Origin: Rhizobium leguminosarum | Lineage (GTDB): Bacteria > Pseudomonadota > Alphaproteobacteria > Rhizobiales > Rhizobiaceae | Reading direction: 5' to 3' | NCBI RefSeq assembly: GCF_004123835.1 | Contig: NZ_MZMU01000012.1 | Coordinates: 496,001-560,000 of the forward strand | DNA: 64,000 nucleotides | In this document: piece after piece, positions 57,374-64,000 of the stretch | How positions within the stretch are numbered: position 1 is the first letter of the stretch | Layout: each line of letters begins with the position of its first letter | Notes under the pieces: generated by a model | Seen by the model: the letters and a program-made list of their open reading frames with translations, nothing else | Told to the model about the DNA's origin: nothing | Databases searched by the model: none | Translations under genes and position numbers: made by a program

Positions 57374-57445
57374 ATGGCTTCATTGGCCTTTTTCCTGGGC
57401 AGACGTATGATTTCCGAGGGCGTTTTCGACATCGGTGGCGGCTGA
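57374..57445 (+). CDS. Possible 23-residue peptide
   Basis: A very strong ribosome site (AAGGAGGAGAT) precedes ATG 57374, followed by 23 codons (MASLAFFLGRRMISEGVFD and Ile-Gly-Gly-Gly) and TGA. It could be a small membrane peptide or a remnant of a longer gene end. It follows the ABC operon by 35 bases. No relative is known to me. Confidence 0.35.
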   Translation: MASLAFFLGRRMISEGVFDIGGG

Positions 57446-57506
57446 TGTTCTGCTGATCAATTCTCTGGCCGCGATCGGGCTAATCTGCCTGCATGCCGGC
57501 GCTGTC

Positions 57507-58004
57507 TTAGGCTTGAGGCGCCGGAAACCGCATTGCCTGCCGCAACAACTGGATGACCTCTGAAACCGATGGCCCCGTAACTGGCGGCGGCTCTGCGCGT
57601 TCGCAGAATTCGCGCCAGACAAACAGCGTCAGTTCCGCGCCATCCGTTGCGGTTTCCCCCGGTCCTTCTGCGAAATTCTCGAGCAACCGATAGCGAGCGT
57701 CCTTCCAGAACAATTCCTCCACCCAGCCATATATCGGGATGACATGGAAATGGATCGGGTAACCGGGCATGTGACCGTATCGGCTGATATAGACGCGCTG
57801 CGCATTCAATTCCCGCTTCAGGGCGCTCTGAACTCTTGCGAGCAACGGGCCGAATTCGGCCAAAGCATCTTCGGACAAATCCGACAGATCGTTGGTGTCG
57901 GTCTTGGAACTGATCATGAGGTAGCCGGGAAGGGCGGAGTTCATGCGGTGGCTCACAAGCCATCCGGCCGTCTCGACAACATGAAAATGCTGAGGAATCT
58001 CCAA
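57507..58004 (-). CDS. HIT-family nucleotide hydrolase-like protein
   Basis: The protein has 165 residues from TTG 58004 behind AGAGGCAGCGC. It is HIT-like: SALPGYLMISSKTDTNDLSDL, and the catalytic triad region GYPIHFHVIPIY with the HxHxx pattern (H-F-H-V). Such proteins hydrolyse dinucleoside polyphosphates or AMP conjugates in the cytoplasm. The third His of the classical HxHxH is not clearly seen (Ile-Pro follows), so activity is likely but not certain. Neighbouring genes give no hint. Confidence 0.78.
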   Translation of the reverse strand: MEIPQHFHVVETAGWLVSHRMNSALPGYLMISSKTDTNDLSDLSEDALAEFGPLLARVQSALKRELNAQRVYISRYGHMPGYPIHFHVIPIYGWVEELFWKDARYRLLENFAEGPGETATDGAELTLFVWREFCERAEPPPVTGPSVSEVIQLLRQAMRFPAPQA

Positions 58005-58303
58005 GCGCTGCCTCTTTCCGCTTTCGCAAAAGTCCTATTTACTTTTGATGCCGCCTGTTTCGGCCTGGCCCAGGTCGCTTGAGGGGTCATCAGCCCGACC
58101 TTGAACAATATCTGGTCACCTTCGCCGTCTGCGCAATTGATGGGTTTCCATCCAACGGCTGTTTTCCTTCGTGGTCGCTGCCGCAAGATTCCCGAGAAAA
58201 GCGATGGGTTGCGCCTGATATTTGCCACGGCGCAAAAGATAGGTGACTTTGCGATGGCTGCAAAGCGCGTCCGAGATATGACCAAGGCCGATCTCCGGGC
58301 GCC

Positions 58304-59674
58304 CTACGGTGCGAGATCGACATGGTGGGCGCCGTGCGGCAGCGGCACGCGGCCGAGCCGATTAAGCGTCGGCCGGTCGCTTTTTCCGACGCGGAAGACT
58401 TCTAGGCCCGGGCCGGCCTCGGGCCCTGCGCCATCATGGCCCTGGAACACGGTGGCGAGGAAATGGTCTCCCGTGCCATCGAAGGCGCCGCCTTCCGGAA
58501 GGGAGCCCTCGAAGGGATAGTCAGCGAGCTTGGCAATGACCCCGGTTGCCGGGTCGAAGCTCAGAAGCGTAACGCTTGCGTTGCGATGGAAGCGGGCAGA
58601 GCCAGGCGGGAAGGCTGTGCCGCGCATGTTGACGGTGGCGACGAGCCGGCCATCCGGGCTGATGGCGATGCCCTCGGAGGAAAGGTCTGTCTCGGCGCCG
58701 CCGCGGAGATCGTGACGGGCCGATTGTGGCGATGCTGCGGGGTCGGCGAGCCTGATGACGCTGATCGTCGACGGTGTCTGCGGAATGCGGCCCTCCAGGT
58801 TTTTGGCGGTGAAATTCCGGCCCCAGTTGGCGGTGAGATAATGACGCCCATCCGGCGTGAAACGGCCGACGAAGGGATCGGCGCCAACCTCGACGACATT
58901 GCCCCAGGAGCGCAGGCTGGGCGTGTCGTCGGCCCCAGTGACCTCGAAGAAAGCAACCCGGTTCTGCGTGTTGATGTTGACGGCCAGGAAGCGGCCTGAG
59001 GGATGCCAGTGGATGTTGGTCGCGGTCACACCGCCGCGCAGGCCTGACGCCGATCCGGTCACGCCGAGGTCGGCGATGTCGAACCGCGCGAGGCGACCGA
59101 AGCGACCGTCGCGATAGGTGACGATCTGGACGAAACTCGCCTCCGGCGTGTTGGAGACGACGGCAACGCTCTCTCCATCAGGGCTGGCCGACAAAGCCTC
59201 GGGGAAGGCTTCGATCTCCACCGTGTCGGAGAGGCGGAGTGCTGCACCGTCCGAAAGGTCGACCGCGAAGAGCTGCCGGCCGGGCGGCAGGTCGTTGATA
59301 CTGTTGCCGCCCTCGGGACGTTCGCCCAGCCTTTCCGTGACGAAGGCGGTTTGCCCGTCTTCGCTGAGTGCTAGGATTTCAGGCGCGGAGGTTACCGAAT
59401 TGGAGATGGGTATCGAGCCGGTGACGATCTTGTCGCTGCCCGGAGACATAATCGTCAACAGGTCGCGATAGCCGGCTTTTTGCGGCGCAAGCTCAGCGGT
59501 GCCATAGGTTTGGGCGAGGAAATCACCGTCGGAGATGACGGCGATCCGGCTCGCCGAAACGCGGCTGAGAATCTCGGGCGCGGCTTGCGCGCCTTCGGCA
59601 GCTTGCATGCTCTGAGGCGCGGCGAGGCCAAAGGCAATGGCGAGCGTCGCGGCGGTGAGGATTGATCCGTTCAT
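58304..59674 (-). CDS. Secreted beta-propeller protein, lactonase-like
   Basis: The protein has 456 residues with a signal peptide (about 1-25). The mature part has repeated beta-propeller strands (ALSEDGQTAFVTERLG, ALSASPDGESVAVVSN, HPSGRFLAVNINTQNRVAFF, AISPDGRLVATVNMRG) like YVTN/6-phosphogluconolactonase-like proteins, and it ends PLPHGAHHVDLAP. Periplasmic or secreted. A specific reaction cannot be assigned. It is divergent from the LysR gene at 59781, 106 bases away, which probably regulates it. Confidence 0.8.
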   Translation of the reverse strand: MNGSILTAATLAIAFGLAAPQSMQAAEGAQAAPEILSRVSASRIAVISDGDFLAQTYGTAELAPQKAGYRDLLTIMSPGSDKIVTGSIPISNSVTSAPEILALSEDGQTAFVTERLGERPEGGNSINDLPPGRQLFAVDLSDGAALRLSDTVEIEAFPEALSASPDGESVAVVSNTPEASFVQIVTYRDGRFGRLARFDIADLGVTGSASGLRGGVTATNIHWHPSGRFLAVNINTQNRVAFFEVTGADDTPSLRSWGNVVEVGADPFVGRFTPDGRHYLTANWGRNFTAKNLEGRIPQTPSTISVIRLADPAASPQSARHDLRGGAETDLSSEGIAISPDGRLVATVNMRGTAFPPGSARFHRNASVTLLSFDPATGVIAKLADYPFEGSLPEGGAFDGTGDHFLATVFQGHDGAGPEAGPGLEVFRVGKSDRPTLNRLGRVPLPHGAHHVDLAP

Positions 59675-59780
59675 GATCCTGCTCCCTTGTTGGCGGTCCT
59701 TTGAAAATGCCGCCGTTGCTGATAACTTTCCAATTGGAATTTCGCCTTCCGTGATAGGTATTTTGCATCAGGAGGCTGTC

Positions 59781-60683
59781 TTGGATATCCGCACGCTCGC
59801 CTGTTTCGTGGCCGTTGCCGAAGATCTGCATTTTCGCCGTGCCGCGGAACGGATGAACCTGACTCAGCCGGCGCTCAGCCAGCGGATCCGGGCGCTGGAA
59901 GGAGAGGTCGGGGCCGATCTCTTCGAGCGTGACCGCCGCGGCGTGGCGCTGACGCCGGCGGGAGCGGCCTTCCTCAGCCCGGCTCGCGAGGCGGTGCGGC
60001 AGGCCGGCATAGCGAAGGCCGAGGCCATGCGGGCGGTGCGCGGCGAGGTCGGGCGCCTGCGGCTCGGCTTCACACCCATTGCCTTTTACGGCGTGCTGCC
60101 GGAGGCGGTGCAGGCGTTTCGTGCCCGTTATGCACGAGTCGAGGTCGATCTCATCGAGATGAGTTCGCCTTTGCTGGAAGCCGCCCTTGCATCGGGTGAC
60201 ATCGACCTCGGCGTGCTGCATCCGCCGCTGACGCGCGATCTGATTATCCACCCCCTGCCGGACGAGCCGTTCGTGCTGGCGCTTCCGGCGACGCACCGGC
60301 TGGCGGAGCAGCCGGTCATCCGCGTCGCCGATTTGGCCGGCGAGCCCCTGCTGCTTGCGCCGCGGGCGATCGGCCCCAGCATATACGACCGTGTGATCGC
60401 CCTTTTCAGCGGCGAGGGCATCAGCCCCCGGATCGTCCAGGAGGTGACGCCGATGACGACGCTGGTCGGCCTGGTCGCGGCCGGAACCGGCCTCGGCTTC
60501 GTCACCGCAGGCATCGCCAAGGCCGCCCGGCCGGGCGTCGCCTATCGTCCCGTCCTGCCCGAGCCGCCATCCCTGCCGATCGCCGCCGCATGGCGCCAAC
60601 CTGCATTGTCCGCCAGTGGCGAACACTTCCTGGAGATTGTGAGAGGGTTGGTTGTGGAAGGAGCCGCATCGGGGGGAGGCTGA
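59781..60683 (+). CDS. LysR-family transcriptional regulator
   Basis: The protein has 300 residues from TTG 59781 behind AGGAGGCTGTC. Earlier in-frame codons (to 59637) overlap the promoter region. The winged helix reads LHFRRAAERMNLTQPALSQRIRALEGEVGADLFERDRRG, and the effector domain starts near residue 90. It resembles BenM/CatR-type regulators of aromatic pathways. It is divergent from the secreted propeller gene. Confidence 0.9.
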   Translation: MDIRTLACFVAVAEDLHFRRAAERMNLTQPALSQRIRALEGEVGADLFERDRRGVALTPAGAAFLSPAREAVRQAGIAKAEAMRAVRGEVGRLRLGFTPIAFYGVLPEAVQAFRARYARVEVDLIEMSSPLLEAALASGDIDLGVLHPPLTRDLIIHPLPDEPFVLALPATHRLAEQPVIRVADLAGEPLLLAPRAIGPSIYDRVIALFSGEGISPRIVQEVTPMTTLVGLVAAGTGLGFVTAGIAKAARPGVAYRPVLPEPPSLPIAAAWRQPALSASGEHFLEIVRGLVVEGAASGGG

Positions 60684-60721
60684 TCCTGAGATGCTCGGGC
60701 CAAAGGCAGGAGCCTCGAAGG

Positions 60722-60836
60722 TCTAGAGCAATTCCAGGAAAAGTGCGAAGCGGTTTTCCGTCGGGAATTGCGTAAAAACAAAAGTTAGAGCGGTTCTGCG
60801 TTTCCATGAAAAGCTGAACTGCTCTAGGAGGGCTCA
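60722..60836. repeat. Rhizobial palindromic repeat
   Basis: TAGAGCAATTCCAGGAAAAG and TGCGAAGCGGTTTTCCGTCG begin a repeat that closes with GAACTGCTCTAG; the ends AGAGCA and TGCTCT pair. Copies occur across Rhizobium genomes, with a diverged one at 35895-35960. The rest of the gap to 61077 shows no gene. Confidence 0.7.
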
Positions 60837-61077
60837 TGCAGAGATGCGGCAGGCCGCGGCGCGAAGCCTCGAAGCACGAGGCGGGCAATCGGCGTGACGG
60901 CGTAAGGGCCGGTGGAGGAAGCCGCGGGTTTGCTCTTCCTGTTCCAGCGCTGCAGTTCCTGCCGTTGCCGATATGCCAAAGTCCAAGAGCCTCATCCCAT
61001 AGAGGCTTGTCGTCATATCCGCCAACCGCTATCTGGTGCTGACCCAGGCGGACCCGCCGAAAACGACAAGGCCTTTC

Positions 61078-62019
61078 ATGATCCCCGATTTCCTCGTCAC
61101 CCATTCCGGTGGCTTCCATGCCGACGAACTGCTGTCGAGCGTCATCCTGACCCGGCTTTTCCCACAGGCGCGTATCGTCCGCAGCCGGGCGCCGGAATGG
61201 ATCACGCCGGGCGAAGACCGCATCATCTACGATGTCGGCGGCGCCTATAACCCTGCTGCCGGGATATTCGATCACCACCAGCGCGGCGCTCCGTTGCGTG
61301 ACGATGGCCAGCCCTACAGCTCGTTCGGGCTGATCTGGAAGCATTACGGCCGTGATTATCTCGCAGCCTCCGACCTTCCCGAAGCACATGTCGAGGCGAT
61401 GCATGGCTCTTTCGAGGCCAGCTTCGTGCTGCCGGTCGATCTGACCGATAATGGCGCGCTCAGCCCATCCGGGCCGCTGGCCGGCCTGACGCTGCCGGCG
61501 CTGCTGGAAACCCTGAAACCAGTTTTCGACGAAGCGGACCCTGAGGCCGACGATCGCGCCTTCCACGCGGCCCTTGCTATTGCCCGCAGTTTCGTCGAGG
61601 CCAGGATTGCCCAGAGTGCCGCAAAATTGCGCGCCGAGGCGATCGTGCATCGGGCTATCGAGGCTGCGGGGCAGGGGCGTGTTCTGGAATTGCCGAGGGG
61701 CATGCCCTTCCGTCCCGCCATCGTCAAGGCGGGCGCCGATCACCTGCTGTTCGTCGTTCACCCGCGCGAAAAGGATTGGTGCGTGACCGGCATCCGCCGC
61801 GCCGAGGAGGGATTCGAGCTCAGGGCCGACCTGCCGGCGGCCTGGGCCGGGCTCACCAATGGCGCACTGGAGGCGGTTTGCGGCATAGAGGGCGCAAGCT
61901 TCTGCCACAACGGCCGCTTCATCGCCGCTGCCAGGACCCGCGAGGCGGCGCTCGCCATGGCCGAGTTGGCGGTAAAGGAGGCGCTTTCGATCGGGGCGCA
62001 GTCAAATGGCGGCAGCTGA
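61078..62019 (+). CDS. MYG1-family phosphohydrolase-like protein
   Basis: The protein has 313 residues from ATG 61078. It matches the MYG1/UPF0160 family along its length: VTHSGGFHADELLSSVILTR (metal His-x3-Asp), IIYDVGGAYNPAAGIFDHHQRG (DHH motif), SSFGLIWKHYG and the closing NGRFIAAARTREAALAMA. The DHH-like signature points to a manganese-dependent phosphodiesterase; eukaryotic MYG1 is a 3'-5' RNA exonuclease. The role in bacteria is unknown. It is probably monocistronic. Confidence 0.88.
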   Translation: MIPDFLVTHSGGFHADELLSSVILTRLFPQARIVRSRAPEWITPGEDRIIYDVGGAYNPAAGIFDHHQRGAPLRDDGQPYSSFGLIWKHYGRDYLAASDLPEAHVEAMHGSFEASFVLPVDLTDNGALSPSGPLAGLTLPALLETLKPVFDEADPEADDRAFHAALAIARSFVEARIAQSAAKLRAEAIVHRAIEAAGQGRVLELPRGMPFRPAIVKAGADHLLFVVHPREKDWCVTGIRRAEEGFELRADLPAAWAGLTNGALEAVCGIEGASFCHNGRFIAAARTREAALAMAELAVKEALSIGAQSNGGS

Positions 62020-62028
62020 GGTAGCGCG

Positions 62029-62096
62029 GGGCCTGCATCATATCCAATACGCCGTGGATTGAAGGATAGCTGTTCGGATTTTCGATCTTAACGATG
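62029..62096. repeat. Repeat unit B, second copy of the gene-end repeat
   Basis: GCATCATATCCAATACGCCG then TGGATTGAAGGATAGCTG and TTTCGATCTTAA resemble the unit at 57308-57362. It lies just after the MYG1-like stop. Its translation would end HHIQYAVD, like the end of the BtuD-like protein. Confidence 0.55.
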
Positions 62097-62238
62097 GCGT
62101 TCAAGTGGCCCAAATTGTGGGGCCGATTGACTTGTTGCCACGAAGGACTAAGCTTTAAGCCATAACAACCACTACCCACACGCGAGAGATAGCGGAGGGT
62201 GCGAGTGGCTGGCGACCTTGAGGAGGATGAGGTTTGCC

Positions 62239-62628
62239 GTGGATTACCGTGTTGTTCTGCTGATCGCCACATCCGTCATTGCTCTTTCCCCTGCCGACGC
62301 CGGGGCGCAGGAGGGCGATGCGACGGCGGGTGCTGCCGTTTTCAAGAAATGCGTGACCTGTCATGTCGTCGATTCCGATACGAACAAGGTCGGTCCGTCG
62401 CTGAACAAGCTGTTCGGCCGCAAGGCCGGAACGCATCCCGATTACGCCTATTCGGCCGGGATGAAGGCGGCCGGCGAGGGTGGTCTCGTCTGGGACGAGA
62501 CGGTGTTGCGCGACTATCTGCACAATCCGAGAGCGAAGGTGAAGGGCACGAAGATGGCCTTTGTCGGCGTGAAAGACGAGCAGGAGATCACCGATCTCAT
62601 CGCCTATCTCAAGCAATATTCCAAGTGA
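62239..62628 (+). CDS. Soluble c-type cytochrome
   Basis: The protein has 129 residues from GTG 62239, six bases after GAGG; the ATG at 62227 sits too near its ribosome site. A Sec signal peptide (ending GAQ) precedes a class I cytochrome c: heme motif CVTCH, then KVGPSLNKLFGRKAG and the axial Met in GTKMAFVGVKD. It is periplasmic and would carry electrons to the oxidase genes directly downstream (62776 on). The gap of 147 bases suggests a separate promoter for the oxidase. Confidence 0.9.
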   Translation: MDYRVVLLIATSVIALSPADAGAQEGDATAGAAVFKKCVTCHVVDSDTNKVGPSLNKLFGRKAGTHPDYAYSAGMKAAGEGGLVWDETVLRDYLHNPRAKVKGTKMAFVGVKDEQEITDLIAYLKQYSK

Positions 62629-62775
62629 TGGGCAATACTCCAAATGGCGGGTCGCGGCCCGGGGGCGCGTGCCTAAATTGCCGTAATTGCCGATATTTTC
62701 TATCTGTGCGATAATAAACACGGACTTTTTGCGGAATGCGGTTTCACGGGTCGACCTGCTCGAGGAGGAGCGGAC

Positions 62776-63594
62776 ATGGCTGTCGTGCTGATCCTCGTCC
62801 TGATTGTCGTCGGCTCCGTGCTGTTCCATGTGCTGAGCCCGTGGTGGTGGACGCCGATTGCGTCCAACTGGACCTATATCGACACCACCCTCGTCATCAC
62901 CTTCTGGATCACCGGCGTCGTCTTCGTGGCGGTGGTTTCGTTCATGGCTTATTGCGTCTTCCGCTTCCGGCACAAGCCGGGCAACCGGGCACATTACGAG
63001 CCCGAGAACCGCAGGCTGGAATTGCTGCTGGGAGGGGGAACGGCGGTCGGCGTTGCGGCGATGCTGGCGCCTGGCCTCATCGTGTGGAACCAGTTCATCA
63101 CGGTGCCTGCCGATGCCGCATCGGTCGAGGTCGTCAGCCAGCAGTGGCTGTGGAGTTTCCGCCTGCCCGGAGCCGACGGAAAGCTCGGCCGCGCCGAGAC
63201 GCGCGACGTCACCCCCGAAAACCCGCTCGGCCTTGATAAAAACGATGCAAGCGGCCTTGATGACGTCATCATCGAAGGCGGCGAGCTACATCTGCCGATC
63301 GGCAAGCCGGTGCACATATTGCTGCGCTCGGTCGATGTGCTCCATGATTTCTACGTGCCGGAATTCCGCGCCAAGATGGACATGATACCCGGCATGATCA
63401 CCTATTTCTGGTTCACGCCGACGCGGACAGGGACCTTCGACATCCTCTGCGCCGAACTCTGTGGCGTCGGCCATGGGCAAATGCGCGGCACCGTCGTGGT
63501 CGAAGCCGACGCCGACTACCAGACCTGGCTCGGGCAGCAGCAGACATTCACCCAGCTTACGGCGTCATCGGGAGAGATGCCGCCGGCAAACTGA
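62776..63594 (+). CDS. coxM: Cytochrome c oxidase subunit II, alternative (CoxM-like)
   Basis: The protein has 272 residues from ATG 62776 behind GAGGAGGAGCGGAC. Two membrane segments are seen near the start (residues 1-18 and 37-60) and an extracytoplasmic CuA domain follows with QWLWSFRLP, DVLHDFYVPEFRAKMDMIPG and the copper motif CAELCGVGHGQM. It takes electrons from cytochrome c. The gene order cytochrome c, subunit II, subunit I suggests the coxMNOP type of alternative aa3 oxidase known in rhizobia; the symbol rests on that order and is tentative. Confidence 0.88.
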   Translation: MAVVLILVLIVVGSVLFHVLSPWWWTPIASNWTYIDTTLVITFWITGVVFVAVVSFMAYCVFRFRHKPGNRAHYEPENRRLELLLGGGTAVGVAAMLAPGLIVWNQFITVPADAASVEVVSQQWLWSFRLPGADGKLGRAETRDVTPENPLGLDKNDASGLDDVIIEGGELHLPIGKPVHILLRSVDVLHDFYVPEFRAKMDMIPGMITYFWFTPTRTGTFDILCAELCGVGHGQMRGTVVVEADADYQTWLGQQQTFTQLTASSGEMPPAN

Positions 63595-63600
63595 ACCCCG

Positions 63601-63619
63601 CAGCGGTCGCAGACCGCTG
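63601..63619 (+). promoter_or_regulatory. Intercistronic hairpin between coxM-like and coxN-like genes
   Basis: CAGCGGTC-gca-GACCGCTG is a perfect eight-base stem with a three-base loop, six bases after the subunit II stop and 22 bases before the subunit I start. It may protect the upstream message or limit read-through. Confidence 0.5.
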
Positions 63620-63641
63620 GGAGACGAAGGGGAGAGAGATT

Positions 63642-64000
63642 ATGGTCGAGATTCCATCCGACAGCGCAGGCGCCATCCCCTCTGCCGAAGTCGAGGATGT
63701 CGAGCTCTATCATCCGAAAAGCTGGTGGACAAAATATGTGTTCAGCCAGGATGCCAAGATCATCGCCGTGCAATATTCGGTGACGGCGATCGCAATCGGC
63801 CTGGTGGCGCTGGTGCTCTCCTGGCTGATGCGCATTCAGCTCGCCTTTCCCGGCTATTTCGCTTTCATCGATGCCGATCATTATTATCAGTTCATCACCA
63901 TGCACGGCATGATCATGGTGATCTATCTGCTGACCGCGCTGTTCCTCGGCGGCTTCGGCAACTACCTCATTCCGCTGATGGTCGGCGCGCGCGATATGGT
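63642..64000 (+). CDS. coxN: Cytochrome c oxidase subunit I, N-terminal part (CoxN-like)
   Basis: The first 119 residues are in the window; the rest lies beyond its right edge. ATG 63642 follows GGGGAGAGAGATT. After a cytoplasmic start (SWWTKYVFSQDAKIIAVQY), the first membrane segment, then DADHYYQFITMHGMIMVIYLLTALFLGGFGNYLIP includes the heme-ligand region TMHGMIM (His of low-spin heme a). This is the catalytic subunit with heme and copper centres in the inner membrane. It is co-transcribed with the subunit II gene. Confidence 0.92.
   Translation, partial: MVEIPSDSAGAIPSAEVEDVELYHPKSWWTKYVFSQDAKIIAVQYSVTAIAIGLVALVLSWLMRIQLAFPGYFAFIDADHYYQFITMHGMIMVIYLLTALFLGGFGNYLIPLMVGARDM

Noticed and set aside
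58005..58303. A coding frame of about 110 codons between the HIT and propeller genes
   Set aside because: It has no ribosome site or recognisable motif and overlaps the HIT gene start. It looks like chance.
60502..61908. A 468-codon minus-strand frame across the MYG1-like gene and the repeat
   Set aside because: It runs through a non-coding repeat and opposite a clear DHH-motif gene.
1..64000. tRNA, rRNA, prophage or intact insertion sequence
   Set aside because: No cloverleaf with a T-loop GTTCRA pattern in context, no ribosomal RNA sequence, and no transposase or integrase frame was seen on reading through both strands.

Overview
The window looks like a piece of a Rhizobium genome of the leguminosarum/etli type. 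Support comes from high-GC alphaproteobacterial coding style, a RIME-type intergenic element, several rhizobial palindromic repeats, a short second FtsZ (FtsZ2), an orphan ectoine-synthase-like gene, and an alternative cytochrome oxidase preceded by a soluble cytochrome c. No rRNA, tRNA, CRISPR array, phage or intact insertion sequence was seen. Both ends cut genes: a cupin gene on the left and cytochrome oxidase subunit I on the right.

Layout. 1-2.0 kb: two cupin proteins and a small P-loop kinase. 2.1-10.1 kb: a beta-galactoside-type sugar island with a divergent ROK repressor, Tat-exported binding protein, two permeases, MalK-like ATPase and GH42 beta-galactosidase. 10.3-18.7 kb: LysR, Tat-exported metallo-hydrolase, frameshifted Tat-exported aldo/keto reductase, GNAT gene and GNAT remnant, adenylate cyclase-TPR protein, and a divergent oxidoreductase/AraC pair. 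19.0-19.6 kb: a glycine/asparagine-rich secreted protein. 19.85-26.5 kb: six tightly packed minus-strand genes forming a partner-switching to cyclic-di-GMP module of the Sia/Rsb kind, extended by a SiaC-like/methyltransferase fusion and a second, probably ATP-dead, SiaB-like protein. This is the most interesting part of the window. 26.7-35.8 kb: a GcvA-like LysR gene divergent from orphan ectC, then small stress and detoxification genes (two GFA proteins, two DJ-1/PfpI proteins, an SRPBCC protein) with their TetR regulators. 36-46.5 kb: small hydrophilic proteins, NAD-dependent epimerase with divergent XRE regulator, a broken antitoxin, a VCBS/beta-propeller protein, ftsZ2, a TIMP-like secreted protein and the scar of a deleted two-component system. 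46.6-53.9 kb: a second frameshifted aldo/keto reductase, P-loop kinase, VOC and cupin proteins, AraC, DsrE-like protein, DUF442/metallo-beta-lactamase (Blh-like) sulfur enzyme, and a TetR/VOC operon. 54.1-57.4 kb: a cobalamin riboswitch, a 22-codon leader ORF and a BtuFCD-like ABC transporter. 57.5-64 kb: HIT protein, secreted beta-propeller divergent from LysR, MYG1-like protein, cytochrome c, and cytochrome oxidase subunits II and I.

How the genes work together. Most of the window consists of small, separately regulated cassettes in which a regulator is transcribed away from its target, often with a visible operator palindrome or repeat between them (ROK, TetR, XRE, LysR and AraC pairs). 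Two larger coordinated units stand out: the sugar import and hydrolysis operon, and the Sia-like signalling operon, where a membrane PP2C phosphatase, a kinase and STAS proteins would set the activity of a GGDEF-EAL enzyme and perhaps of the fused methyltransferase.

The window also holds many decay marks: two aldo/keto reductases each broken by a single-base indel, a fused remnant of a response regulator and histidine kinase, a multiply frameshifted DUF1778 antitoxin without toxin, and fragments of a GNAT gene and a cyclase/TPR gene. The isolated indels could be sequencing errors. The deletion scar and fragments look real.

Gene-poor stretches. 511-808 holds a RIME-like remnant. 4798-5015 holds a complete RIME-like element. 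14202-14605 and 48330-48812 hold pseudogene fragments. 39404-39820 holds the broken antitoxin. 53880-54523 holds an operator, the riboswitch and a leader ORF. 60684-61077 holds a repeat. In 16382-16677, 43549-43870, 44110-44529 and 58005-58303 nothing was recognised.
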